From assembly GCA_913061495.1 (NCBI GenBank), contig CAJXVG010000006.1, forward strand, positions 1 through 40,253: a DNA stretch of 40,253 nt, in the 5' to 3' direction. The position numbers and the translations under genes are program-made. The stretch comes from an uncultured Winogradskyella sp. (GTDB lineage Bacteria > Bacteroidota > Bacteroidia > Flavobacteriales > Flavobacteriaceae). This document shows, in pieces, positions 26,201 to 33,469 of this stretch. A model generated the notes under the pieces. It was not told the DNA's origin. It saw nothing but the letters and a program-made list of their open reading frames with translations, and searched no databases. Position 1 is the stretch's first letter, and each line of letters starts with the position of its first letter.

Positions 26201-28062
26201 AAAATTTAAGCAATCCAAATTGTTTTGGCACATCATCGTTTCAACTCGAAGTTGGTACAATACCAAACTTTACGGAAGCTTCTGATATTTCTGTTTGCGA
26301 TGACATTAACAATGACGGTATAGAAACTATAGATTTAAACGAAACAATAAATGAAATTTCTGCCGGAAGCACAGAAGATTTAGATATTACATTTCACACT
26401 TCTGAAGAAGAAGCTAATATGGGAATCAATCCCGTACCAGTTAATTATACCAATTCAACAAATCCGCAATTTTTATTTGCCAGAATTGACAATGGAGAAT
26501 ATTGTTTTGGTATTTCGGCATTTCAAATCAACGTTATCTCTGTTCCAATTGTGAATGCCGTGAATTCGGTTGAAAGATGCGACGATGATTACGATGGAGT
26601 TTTAAATTGGGATCTCACTCTTTCTGAATTAGAGATTTTAGACGTAAGGCAAGTTAATATTGAAGTTTCCTATTTTAGGTCTATTGAAGACTCAGAAGCC
26701 AACCTCAACCCTATTTTAAATCCTGAAAATTTTACAAATACAACAAATCCGCAAACGGTTTATGTTAAGGTTAACAATACTATTAGTAATTGCTATGTAA
26801 ATGTTCCTTTAGAATTAAAAGTTAATTTACCACCAGCCATAAATACTTTTGAAGTTTTTGAAATCTGTGAAAACGACAACAATAATTTTGATTTAAATAC
26901 CATTAACGATGTTCTTGTTGATGTGGATTTTAACGTGCTGTTCCGTTACTTTACATCTGAAGCTGATGCAGTTGCAAATACAAATGCATTAGATTCTAAT
27001 TACCTATATACTTCAAATAACGATACTATATATGCTCGCGTAGAGTTCAGCACAACGCATTGTTTTTTTATATATCCTTTTGAGCTTCGTGTTAATCCGT
27101 TGCCAACGGCTAACCAACCTCCAGATCTAGTTGATTGTGATGATGATTTTGATGGTCTGTTGCGGTTCAATCTTCAAGAGCAAACTCCAATTATTTTGGG
27201 CTTTCAAAATCCAAATGATTTTTCAGTCACTTACTATTCCGAAGATAACACCTTAATTTCAGAACCTAATAGTTACCTTGCTTTTAATGGAGAAGTTATA
27301 ACAGCATATATTGAAAATAACACATCAGGTTGTTCTAATATAGTTCAATTCTCTACGATAGTGAATCGAAAACCATTTGTTGAAATTCCTGATCAAGTAG
27401 TATGTATAAATAATTTACCATTAGTGGTTTCGGCAAATACTAGCTATCCATCAGACAGTTATGTATGGTCAACAAATTCAACAGCACCTGAAATTGAAAT
27501 CACTGAAATAGGTACTTATAGTGTTACGGTCACTTCAGAATTTGGATGTGTCACCACAAGCACATTCAACGTTACAGAATCGGAATCTGCAACTATAGAA
27601 TTAACTGAAACGGTTGACTTTTCAGATCCTAACAACATTACAGTCACCATTGATGGTATCGGAAATTATCTTTATGTATTAGATGACGGAAATCCACAAG
27701 AATCTAATGTATTTGAAAACGTGGCTCTAGGCTTCCATACCGTAACCATTATAGATTTGAATGGTTGTGCAGAAGTCACCAAAGAAGTTGTTGTCGTTGA
27801 CGCTCCAAAGTTTTTCACTCCCAATAATGATAGAGAAAATGATACATGGCATATTATAGGTATTGAAACATTGCCAGGAAGTATTGTTTACGTTTTTGAC
27901 CGTTATGGAAAACTCATGAAACAATTAGGCTCAAGTACCAAAGGTTGGGATGGCACATACAACGGCAATAATATGCCTGCAAGTGATTATTGGTTTTTGG
28001 CAGAAATAAGACAAGGCCAAACTGCTTTTGATGTAAAAGGGCATTTTTCATTACGTCGTTAA
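23248..28062 (+). CDS. T9SS type B cargo protein 5: paralogue of protein 4, 11-repeat rod
   Basis: This 1604-residue protein has the same layout as the preceding gene. It has a signal peptide ending CFSQQ, a choice-of-anchor-L-like head (GYFERGSSSFPFENGIALTTG, NYILASEEYQQEYPC, FAFLIRESG) and an Ig/PKD-like domain (VDLGPDISTCGQSVTLNG). Eleven CDxDxDG repeats start at residue 345, exactly as in protein 4. The PKD-like segment (VVCINNLPLVVSA) and type B sorting domain (FFTPNNDRENDTW, VFDRYGKLMKQ, GWDGTYNGNNMP) close it. Each repeat resembles the same-numbered repeat of protein 4 more than its neighbours, for example VLASVPPSNY in unit 1 and EILDVRQ in unit 9. Whole-gene duplication after the array formed is therefore the simplest history. 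It is a probable extended surface protein with no visible catalytic site. Confidence 0.88.
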   Translation: MKSKISFLFFVAIFFGQSCFSQQITTDNSQTLEQLIQNSLGQNCVEISNISSTVNGNINGFSSFGYFERGSSSFPFENGIALTTGNISSAGNTLNTSSLNEGDDTWGTDIDLENALGISQTSNATSIQFNFVSVANQIEFNYILASEEYQQEYPCFYSDGFAFLIRESGSNDSFSNIALVPGTSIPVNTNTVHNQIEGFCDAENEVYFEGYNIGDTNYNGRTVVLTATASIIPNTEYEIKLVIADQNDTNFDSAVFIEGNSFNATVDLGPDISTCGQSVTLNGDIQNSQASYQWFKDDVAIENATNTSFTATETGTYSIEITVQLNQTSCVIEDSVDIILNSEQTSNEISDFSYCDDSSNDGVEIFNLSLKDNEVLASVPPSNYNISYHLSSSNAQNNQNPIINPIQNTSSPQTIFVRIEDTNSGCLAFSTFNLVVNEKPNFEIPDPIVACENSLLEGTTLIDLTLSDEQIIDGNTHLNISYHFSQSEANSGDNPITSPYSNPNTSETLYVRVTDSETSCFSTTTIDIQFQTGPEISTELQWINACEQDEDGFEFFDLTSIIDDLLQGLTDVTVSFHETNEEAFNDTNPITDSENYENNIQDFQEVYVRVEDNNTGCASIAPLELHTNVVMTGFITSPYGICDDVSNDGIANFDLLLVEGRLEDEYDGFNTVFYLTEEDRDANLNPLDESVPITVTNSLTIYANVFSEGCIEPVDIVLEIDPPVILEPLSIDYCDEDNDGVTSITLNSFNAVVSQGVSATNVKYFLTEADANTNENILPNIITNTSNPQQLFVRVTNVQTECYDVTTLDINIIGAPEINNFPDPILICDDDMDGISSVNLETKIPDITTNTTDLQITFHNNIETAISGNDEISNPENYTTATQTIFTRVENETTGCFSISQFTVFVNTLPQFIPISNFQNCEADLSGVADFFFNTKDSEILNGQNNKEVLYFENESDAQAGINQIDKFSAYQNTSNPQTIFVRVQNLSNPNCFGTSSFQLEVGTIPNFTEASDISVCDDINNDGIETIDLNETINEISAGSTEDLDITFHTSEEEANMGINPVPVNYTNSTNPQFLFARIDNGEYCFGISAFQINVISVPIVNAVNSVERCDDDYDGVLNWDLTLSELEILDVRQVNIEVSYFRSIEDSEANLNPILNPENFTNTTNPQTVYVKVNNTISNCYVNVPLELKVNLPPAINTFEVFEICENDNNNFDLNTINDVLVDVDFNVLFRYFTSEADAVANTNALDSNYLYTSNNDTIYARVEFSTTHCFFIYPFELRVNPLPTANQPPDLVDCDDDFDGLLRFNLQEQTPIILGFQNPNDFSVTYYSEDNTLISEPNSYLAFNGEVITAYIENNTSGCSNIVQFSTIVNRKPFVEIPDQVVCINNLPLVVSANTSYPSDSYVWSTNSTAPEIEITEIGTYSVTVTSEFGCVTTSTFNVTESESATIELTETVDFSDPNNITVTIDGIGNYLYVLDDGNPQESNVFENVALGFHTVTIIDLNGCAEVTKEVVVVDAPKFFTPNNDRENDTWHIIGIETLPGSIVYVFDRYGKLMKQLGSSTKGWDGTYNGNNMPASDYWFLAEIRQGQTAFDVKGHFSLRR
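24280..27375 (+). repeat. Eleven tandem ~94-residue repeats in cargo protein 5
   Basis: The array is about 1032 codons long and collinear with 19274-22381. Unit 2 (VACENSLLEGTT) and unit 7 (QNCEADLSGVAD) have weakened acidic turns. Unit 10 (EICENDNNNFDLN, FSTTHCFF) shows the same loss of the turn as unit 10 of protein 4. Confidence 0.87.
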
Positions 28063-28122
28063 TTAGCAAGAATTAATGATTTCTTTAACATCTTTTATCT
28101 GTTTTAGTTTCGGTTTGATGCT

Positions 28123-28130
28123 TATCTTTG
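28123..28130 (+). promoter_or_regulatory. -7 promoter box (TATCTTTG) before cargo protein 6
   Basis: TATCTTTGC ends 18 nt before ATG 28149. The track's TTG start at 28128 lies inside this box, so the ATG is the better start. A TTTG occurs just upstream but too close to be the -33 element. Confidence 0.55.
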
Positions 28131-28148
28131 CATTCCCTAAAATTAGAA

Positions 28149-30497
28149 ATGAAGCGATTACTCATTGTACTTGTTTTTTTGGTTTCGTTATTGAGCTATT
28201 CACAAAATATAACTGTTGATAGCCAAACCTTTACTCCGCAACAGCTCATAGAAGACATACTTATTGATAGCGACTGTATTACCAATGTTGTGGTAACCAA
28301 CGTAGTTGGAGGCAATTTTAATGGTTCAGACCAAAGCTATGGTTACTTTGATGCTTCAGGTACAACATTTCCTTTTGAAAGCGGACTTGTTCTAAGCACA
28401 GGCAGACTCGCCAATGTACCTGGCCCAAATAATAGCTTAAGTGACGACAATGCATCTAATTGGCAAGGTGACAACGATTTAGAATATGCTTTAAATGAAT
28501 CTGGCACAACAAATGCCACAATTTTAGAATTCGATTTTACTTCAGTAGCATCACAAGTAAGTTTTAGATATTTGTTTGCTTCAGAAGAATACCAAGAAAA
28601 CAACCCAAATAGCTGTCAGTTTTCAGATTTATTTGGTTTTTTAATTCGTCCTGCAGCTGGACAAGAACAATATGAAAATATTGCATTAGTACCAGACACC
28701 AATACTCCGGTTAAGGCTACAACGGTTACACCTGGAGTTCCTGGCAGTTGTCCTCCAGAAAATGAAACCTACTTTGGAAGTTATAACGGAACCAATTCAC
28801 CCATCAATTTTAATGGCCAGACAGCAGTTTTAACTGCAACCGCAAACATAAACCCTAACGAAACCTACCATGTAAAATTAGTCATTGCTGATGAACAGAA
28901 TTTTCGTTACGACTCAGCTGTGTTTTTAGAAGCTAGCAGTTTTCAATTATCAACAGATTTAGGACCAAACCGGTTAATTGCCAATGGAACTGCAGTGTGT
29001 GAAGGTGAAACATTAGACTTAAACGCATACCAAAATGGACAGAATACCTATGAGTGGTACAGAAATGGCGTCTTGGTACAAGGTGCATCTTTAGGTTGTG
29101 GCACTTGTGGCATTTATACTGTAACTGAACCTGGAACCTATACCGTAGAAGTTGGTTATGCCAATAATTGTATTTCTTATGGAGAAGTAGAGATAGAGTA
29201 TACACCAGCTCCTACAGCACAAGATGCGGTTTTAGTGGAGTGCGATGTTAATCAAGATGGGTTAACCACTTTTAACCTTTTTGATGCTGAAAGTGATTTA
29301 ACGGATAACGACAATGCATTGGCAGTTACAGCTTTCTACCTAACGGAAATGGATGCAATTGATACCATGGACCCTATTCAAAATTCGACAGAATTTCAAA
29401 ACACAAGTCCATTTCAAGTGGTTTATGCCAGAATTGTGAATCAAGCAAATTGCTTTGATGTTGCAGAATTAGAACTTCAAACTTCAAATAATACATTAAA
29501 TATTCCCGATTTGGGAGCCTGTGATGGAGATATTCAAGATGGTTTTGCCGATTTTACTTTAAGTGATATTAGAGCATCCATTGTGAATCAAATCCCAACA
29601 GGTGCTGATGTTATTTATTACGAAACAGAAGCAGATGCATTTAATGAAAGTAATGCATTACCAAACAACTACGAAAATACAATTGCAGATTCTCAAATTC
29701 TGTATGTAAAAGTAGAAAGCAACAATCAATGTTTTAGCATTTCAACCGTAACTCTAAATGTGCTTTATACTCCTGTTTTAGAGGAGGATAAAACGGTTTA
29801 TTATTGTACTAATACTTTTCCTGAAACTATTACTATTTTTGGTGGTGTGCTTAATGATTCACCTAACAACTATTTTTATGAATGGTATTTTAACGGTGTA
29901 CTAACCGACGTAACGACCTTATTTAACGACGTTAATGAAGCAGGAACTTACTCAGTTACCGTTACAGACCCTAACGGCTGTTCTTCCTCGCGTACAATTA
30001 CCGTCTTGGCGTCAAATACACCAACCATTGAAAGTATTGAAGTTTTTGGTATAGCTCCAAATAACAGCATTACAATAAACGTTTCTGGAGATGGAGTTTA
30101 CGAGTATGCTTTAGATGACAGTGAAGGTTTATATCAACAAAGCAATGTATTTACTAATGTTTCTAGAGGCTTTCATACCATTCATATCAACGACTTAAAT
30201 GGTTGTGGTATTACAGAAGAAACTATATTGGTTTTAGGATTTCCAAAATTCTTTACACCCAATGGAGATACTGTAAATGATACTTGGCAAATTTTAGGTT
30301 TTAGCGATCAATTCAATGAGCTAGAATCCATTCATATTTTTAACCGTTACGGAAAACTTATAACAGTGTTAAATTCATCTAACTTAGCATGGGACGGCAC
30401 TTTAAATGGTAAAGATTTACCAAGTAGCGACTATTGGTTTATTGCTAAGTTCCTTGATGGTAAAACCCACACTGGGCATTTTGCTTTAAAACGATAA
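28149..30497 (+). CDS. T9SS type B cargo protein 6: choice-of-anchor-L head, two repeats
   Basis: With the start at ATG 28149 the protein has 782 residues and a clear signal peptide (MKRLLIVLVFLVSLLSYSQ). The head is choice-of-anchor-L-like (GYFDASGTTFPFESGLVLSTG, FRYLFASEEYQENNP, DLFGFLIRPA, ALVPDTNTPV). It is followed by an Ig-like domain with a four-cysteine cluster not seen in its relatives (CEGETL ... LGCGTCGIYTV). Two CDxDxDG repeats, a PKD-like segment (YYCTNTFPETITIFGG) and the type B sorting domain (FFTPNGDTVNDTW, IFNRYGKLI, AWDGTLNGKDLP) complete it. The head groups with proteins 4 and 5, but the C-terminal part groups with proteins 1 and 2 (GFPKFFTPNGD). It therefore looks like a chimaera of the two subfamilies and a short version of the rods. 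Confidence 0.87.
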   Translation: MKRLLIVLVFLVSLLSYSQNITVDSQTFTPQQLIEDILIDSDCITNVVVTNVVGGNFNGSDQSYGYFDASGTTFPFESGLVLSTGRLANVPGPNNSLSDDNASNWQGDNDLEYALNESGTTNATILEFDFTSVASQVSFRYLFASEEYQENNPNSCQFSDLFGFLIRPAAGQEQYENIALVPDTNTPVKATTVTPGVPGSCPPENETYFGSYNGTNSPINFNGQTAVLTATANINPNETYHVKLVIADEQNFRYDSAVFLEASSFQLSTDLGPNRLIANGTAVCEGETLDLNAYQNGQNTYEWYRNGVLVQGASLGCGTCGIYTVTEPGTYTVEVGYANNCISYGEVEIEYTPAPTAQDAVLVECDVNQDGLTTFNLFDAESDLTDNDNALAVTAFYLTEMDAIDTMDPIQNSTEFQNTSPFQVVYARIVNQANCFDVAELELQTSNNTLNIPDLGACDGDIQDGFADFTLSDIRASIVNQIPTGADVIYYETEADAFNESNALPNNYENTIADSQILYVKVESNNQCFSISTVTLNVLYTPVLEEDKTVYYCTNTFPETITIFGGVLNDSPNNYFYEWYFNGVLTDVTTLFNDVNEAGTYSVTVTDPNGCSSSRTITVLASNTPTIESIEVFGIAPNNSITINVSGDGVYEYALDDSEGLYQQSNVFTNVSRGFHTIHINDLNGCGITEETILVLGFPKFFTPNGDTVNDTWQILGFSDQFNELESIHIFNRYGKLITVLNSSNLAWDGTLNGKDLPSSDYWFIAKFLDGKTHTGHFALKR
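29214..29774 (+). repeat. Two tandem ~93-residue repeats in cargo protein 6
   Basis: Units open at VECDVNQDGLTTFNL and GACDGDIQDGFADFTL and end with single cysteines (QANCFDVAE, NNQCFSIST). They are the shortest array in the cluster. Confidence 0.82.
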
Positions 30498-30560
30498 ATT
30501 TTATTTCCTATACAGTTAACTTCTCGCCAAATCTAATTCAGATAGAGTGCCACAATATTG

Positions 30561-30568
30561 TAACTTTG
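30561..30568 (+). promoter_or_regulatory. Putative -7 box (TAACTTTG) 4 nt before uvrB
   Basis: TAACTTTG matches TAnnTTTG and ends 4 nt before the uvrB ATG at 30573. The start codon is secure from the protein family, so a transcript from this box would be leaderless or nearly so. No clear -33 TTTG is visible. Confidence 0.45.
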
Positions 30569-30572
30569 TAAT

Positions 30573-32579
30573 ATGCGATTTAAAATTGATTCAGAGTTTA
30601 AACCAACAGGAGATCAACCACAAGCTATAAAACAATTAGCAGGTGGTATTGATAAAAAAGAAAAATATCAAACCTTATTGGGTGTTACTGGCTCTGGCAA
30701 AACATTTACGGTTGCAAATGTTATTGAAGAGGTACAACGCCCAACTTTGGTATTAGCACATAACAAAACTTTAGCAGCGCAACTATATTCTGAGTTTAAG
30801 CAGTTTTTTCCTGATAATGCCGTTGAGTACTTTGTATCTTATTACGATTATTACCAACCTGAAGCCTACATTCCCGTTTCTGGTGTTTATATAGAGAAAG
30901 ATTTATCTATTAATGAAGAAATAGAAAAGATGCGGCTAAGTACAACCTCTTCCCTACTTTCTGGAAGACGAGATGTTTTGGTCGTAGCATCAGTATCATG
31001 TTTGTATGGTATTGGAAACCCTGTTGAGTTTCAAAAAAATGTAATTTCGGTTGAACGAGATCAGGTTATTTCACGTACAAAACTACTGCATAAACTCGTT
31101 CAGAGTTTGTACTCTAGAACCGAAGCGGAATTTAAAAATGGAAACTTTAGAATTAAAGGAGATACTGTTGATGTATTTCCTGGCTATTCTGACAATGCTT
31201 TCAGAATTCACTTTTTTGGTGATGAAATTGAAGAAATCGAAGCTTTCGATCCGCATTCAAATGAAATTATTGAGCGTTATGACCGTTTGAATATTTATCC
31301 TGCAAATATGTTTGTGACTTCTCCAGATGTTTTAAATGGAGCCATTAGGAATATTCAAGATGATTTGGTAAAGCAGTATGATTATTTTAAAGACATAGGA
31401 AAACATCTCGAAGCTAAACGTTTAAAAGAACGAACAGAATTCGATTTAGAAATGATTCGTGAATTAGGCTATTGCTCTGGGATTGAAAACTATTCAAGGT
31501 ATTTGGATGGTCGTTTACCTGGAACGAGACCTTTCTGTTTATTAGACTATTTCCCGGATGATTACTTAATGGTTGTAGATGAAAGTCATGTTACCATATC
31601 ACAAGTACACGCTATGTATGGTGGAGACAGAAGCAGAAAGGTGAATTTGGTAGATTATGGTTTTCGGTTACCAGCTGCAATGGATAATAGGCCTTTAAAG
31701 TTTGAAGAGTTTGAAGCGCTTCAAAACCAAGTTATATATGTTTCTGCTACACCTGCAGATTACGAAATGCAGAAGACGGACGGTGTTTACGTAGAACAGG
31801 TTATTCGCCCAACAGGTTTATTAGATCCTATTATTGAAGTTAGACCAAGCTTAAACCAGATTGATGATTTAATTGAAGAAATTCAAAATAGGATTGAAAA
31901 AGACGAACGTACATTGGTTACGACCTTGACTAAACGAATGGCAGAGGAATTGGTGAAGTATCTCACCAGAATTTCAATCCGCTGTCGTTACATACACAGT
32001 GATGTGGATACTTTAGAGCGTGTAGAAATTATGCAAGATTTACGGAAAGGTATTTTTGATGTTTTGGTAGGAGTTAATTTACTTAGAGAAGGATTGGATT
32101 TACCAGAGGTTTCGCTAGTTGCCATATTAGATGCTGACAAAGAAGGTTTTTTACGGTCTAATCGTTCTCTAACACAAACCGTTGGTAGAGCTGCTAGAAA
32201 TCTCAACGGAAAAGCAATTATGTATGCGGATAAAATTACAAAGAGTATGCAAAAAACCATTGATGAAACCGAATACAGGAGAGAAAAACAAATCGCATAC
32301 AACACAAAACACAATATTACTCCTACCGCACTAAAGAAAAACTTAGATAGTGCATTGGCAAAAAATTCAGTAAGTACTTATCGTACAGAATTAGATGCAA
32401 AAATAGCTGCAGAACCTGAAAGCAAATACCTTACAAAAGGTGAGCTGGAAAAGAAAATACGAGAAAAACGGAAACAAATGGAACAAGCTGCAAAAGCTTT
32501 AGATTTTATGGAAGCTGCGCGTTTTAGGGATGAGATTACTGCCTATCAAGACCGATTAGCAAGCCTGAAGGTGAAATAA
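30573..32579 (+). CDS. uvrB: Excinuclease ABC subunit B
   Basis: UvrB is the damage-verification helicase-like subunit of nucleotide excision repair. It is loaded by UvrA and then recruits UvrC. The 668-residue protein is full length. It starts MRFKIDSEFKPTGDQPQAIKQL, the standard N-terminus, then Walker A GVTGSGKT and the beta-hairpin region SYYDYYQPEAYIP that clamps DNA. DESHVT is the DEAD-like Walker B, followed by YVSATPADYE, the motif V/VI region (LLREGLDLPEVS, QTVGRAARN) and a C-terminal UVR motif (AAKALDFMEAARFRDEI) that binds UvrA/UvrC. It is transcribed alone: the upstream gene is the last surface protein 75 bp away, and the downstream gene is convergent. uvrA and uvrC are not in the window. 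Confidence 0.97.
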   Translation: MRFKIDSEFKPTGDQPQAIKQLAGGIDKKEKYQTLLGVTGSGKTFTVANVIEEVQRPTLVLAHNKTLAAQLYSEFKQFFPDNAVEYFVSYYDYYQPEAYIPVSGVYIEKDLSINEEIEKMRLSTTSSLLSGRRDVLVVASVSCLYGIGNPVEFQKNVISVERDQVISRTKLLHKLVQSLYSRTEAEFKNGNFRIKGDTVDVFPGYSDNAFRIHFFGDEIEEIEAFDPHSNEIIERYDRLNIYPANMFVTSPDVLNGAIRNIQDDLVKQYDYFKDIGKHLEAKRLKERTEFDLEMIRELGYCSGIENYSRYLDGRLPGTRPFCLLDYFPDDYLMVVDESHVTISQVHAMYGGDRSRKVNLVDYGFRLPAAMDNRPLKFEEFEALQNQVIYVSATPADYEMQKTDGVYVEQVIRPTGLLDPIIEVRPSLNQIDDLIEEIQNRIEKDERTLVTTLTKRMAEELVKYLTRISIRCRYIHSDVDTLERVEIMQDLRKGIFDVLVGVNLLREGLDLPEVSLVAILDADKEGFLRSNRSLTQTVGRAARNLNGKAIMYADKITKSMQKTIDETEYRREKQIAYNTKHNITPTALKKNLDSALAKNSVSTYRTELDAKIAAEPESKYLTKGELEKKIREKRKQMEQAAKALDFMEAARFRDEITAYQDRLASLKVK

Positions 32580-32636
32580 AGTAATTGGTAAAATTCTAAA
32601 CAAATCCGCTAATAACCTTTTTAACATTTAACAATT

Positions 32637-33041
32637 TTAATTATACTGAACCTTAAAGATATCAATTAAAAAATCTGGAGGCACCATCTTATTGGGGAAA
32701 CTATCCATTAAGTCTAAAACCCGGTTTATAGACTCATGTCCCAATCCCATTCGCAATCCAAAATTATGTATTTTCACCAGTTGTTTAGGTGATATTTCAT
32801 GCTCTAAGTTCATTAATAGTACCAATCTATGAAATTGTACAATACGCTCACTATGCGATTTTAGATGTACATAGGTTACAGGATGTTCAAATAGAAAATT
32901 AAAATCTTCTCTAGATATATCCAATTGCTTTGCTATACTGAATAAAAAATTATATTCAATCGAAGAAATGTTATCATCCGTTTGTGCAAACGCAATCATC
33001 TCTGACAACAAGCTCAATTTTTCTACACGATTAATCATCAT
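32637..33041 (-). CDS. TerB-like (tellurite-resistance TerB-fold) small protein
   Basis: This 134-residue, all-helical soluble protein begins INRVEKLSLLSEMIAFAQTDDNISSIEYNFLFSIAKQL. The pattern of an acidic turn (TDDNISSIE) followed by a helix is typical of the TerB-like helical fold. The acidic residues in that turn could bind metal, as proposed for TerB. The rest (DFNFLFEHP, VQFHRLVLLMNLEHEIS) fits paired helices. The gene faces uvrB across 57 bp, and the association might tempt an annotator to name it after uvrB, but it has no UvrB motif. A dyad and a near-consensus -7 sequence lie just upstream. Function unknown. Confidence 0.68.
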   Translation of the reverse strand: MMINRVEKLSLLSEMIAFAQTDDNISSIEYNFLFSIAKQLDISREDFNFLFEHPVTYVHLKSHSERIVQFHRLVLLMNLEHEISPKQLVKIHNFGLRMGLGHESINRVLDLMDSFPNKMVPPDFLIDIFKVQYN

Positions 33042-33061
33042 CTGAGGGGTTAATTTTAATA

Positions 33062-33075
33062 CTGTAAAGTTACAG
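33062..33075 (-). promoter_or_regulatory. Dyad CTGTAA-AG-TTACAG upstream of the TerB-like gene
   Basis: A perfect inverted repeat with 6-bp arms lies 20 nt before the TerB-like ATG. The minus strand across it reads TAACTTTA, one base from the TAnnTTTG box, so the dyad may overlap the promoter. Suggestive of an operator only. Confidence 0.3.
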
Positions 33076-33310
33076 AGATGTATTATTTTATTGTCGTTGA
33101 TATAATGTATCTTGTCGAAAAATTGAATGTAACTTATCGGTTATTTTAAACATTGGTCAACCTATAACAGTAATTATAGCAGTGCTTTGAAGCATTTTTA
33201 GGTTATTTTCAAACCACTTCTAAGTGTAAATAAAACCGTACAAAGTCTTGTGTCTAAATAGATTGAAACGTTTTTAATTTTAAAAATATAAAAAATGATA
33301 TTTGAAATTG

Positions 33311-33338
33311 TTTAGTTTTTTTCCGATTAAAAACTAAA
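33311..33338. other. Hairpin with 10-bp arms in the 428-bp gap
   Basis: TTTAGTTTTT and AAAAACTAAA are exact reverse complements separated by 8 nt (ttccgatt). The stem is AT-only apart from one G-C pair in each arm, so it is weak as a terminator. It could be a small-RNA element or a chance feature of AT-rich DNA. Confidence 0.35.
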
Positions 33339-33469
33339 ATTCTAGTAAAAGAGAATTATTGTGAGGTTAAGATCGCTTCAAGCACATTCGATAATGCAGC
33401 AAAAAAAGAAAAGCCGAAGTTTTATAAAAACACTTCAGTAAGACATATAATACTTAAACACAAATAAAC

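Larger units (their letters stand above)
33042..33469. other. 428-bp intergenic region without a supported gene
   Basis: This divergent gap separates the TerB-like gene and the DUF1456 gene. It is very AT-rich and contains several short perfect dyads: 33062-33075, 33183-33194 (TGCTT-TG-AAGCA), 33215-33226 (CACTT-CT-AAGTG) and the hairpin at 33311-33338. I see no tRNA, no convincing ORF with a start codon and no insertion-sequence ends. A start-less frame of about 50 codons runs up to the DUF1456 gene but I do not call it. Confidence 0.6.

Noticed and set aside
18242-28062. Misassembly of a single repeat gene into two copies
   Set aside because: The two genes differ throughout at nucleotide level, have different upstream regions, and unit-by-unit differences are protein-like, so they are real paralogues.
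10361-30497. CRISPR-like or DNA-level tandem repeats in the 20-kb cluster
   Set aside because: The periodicity is at protein level (about 94 residues) with diverged DNA; there are no short identical direct repeats with spacers.
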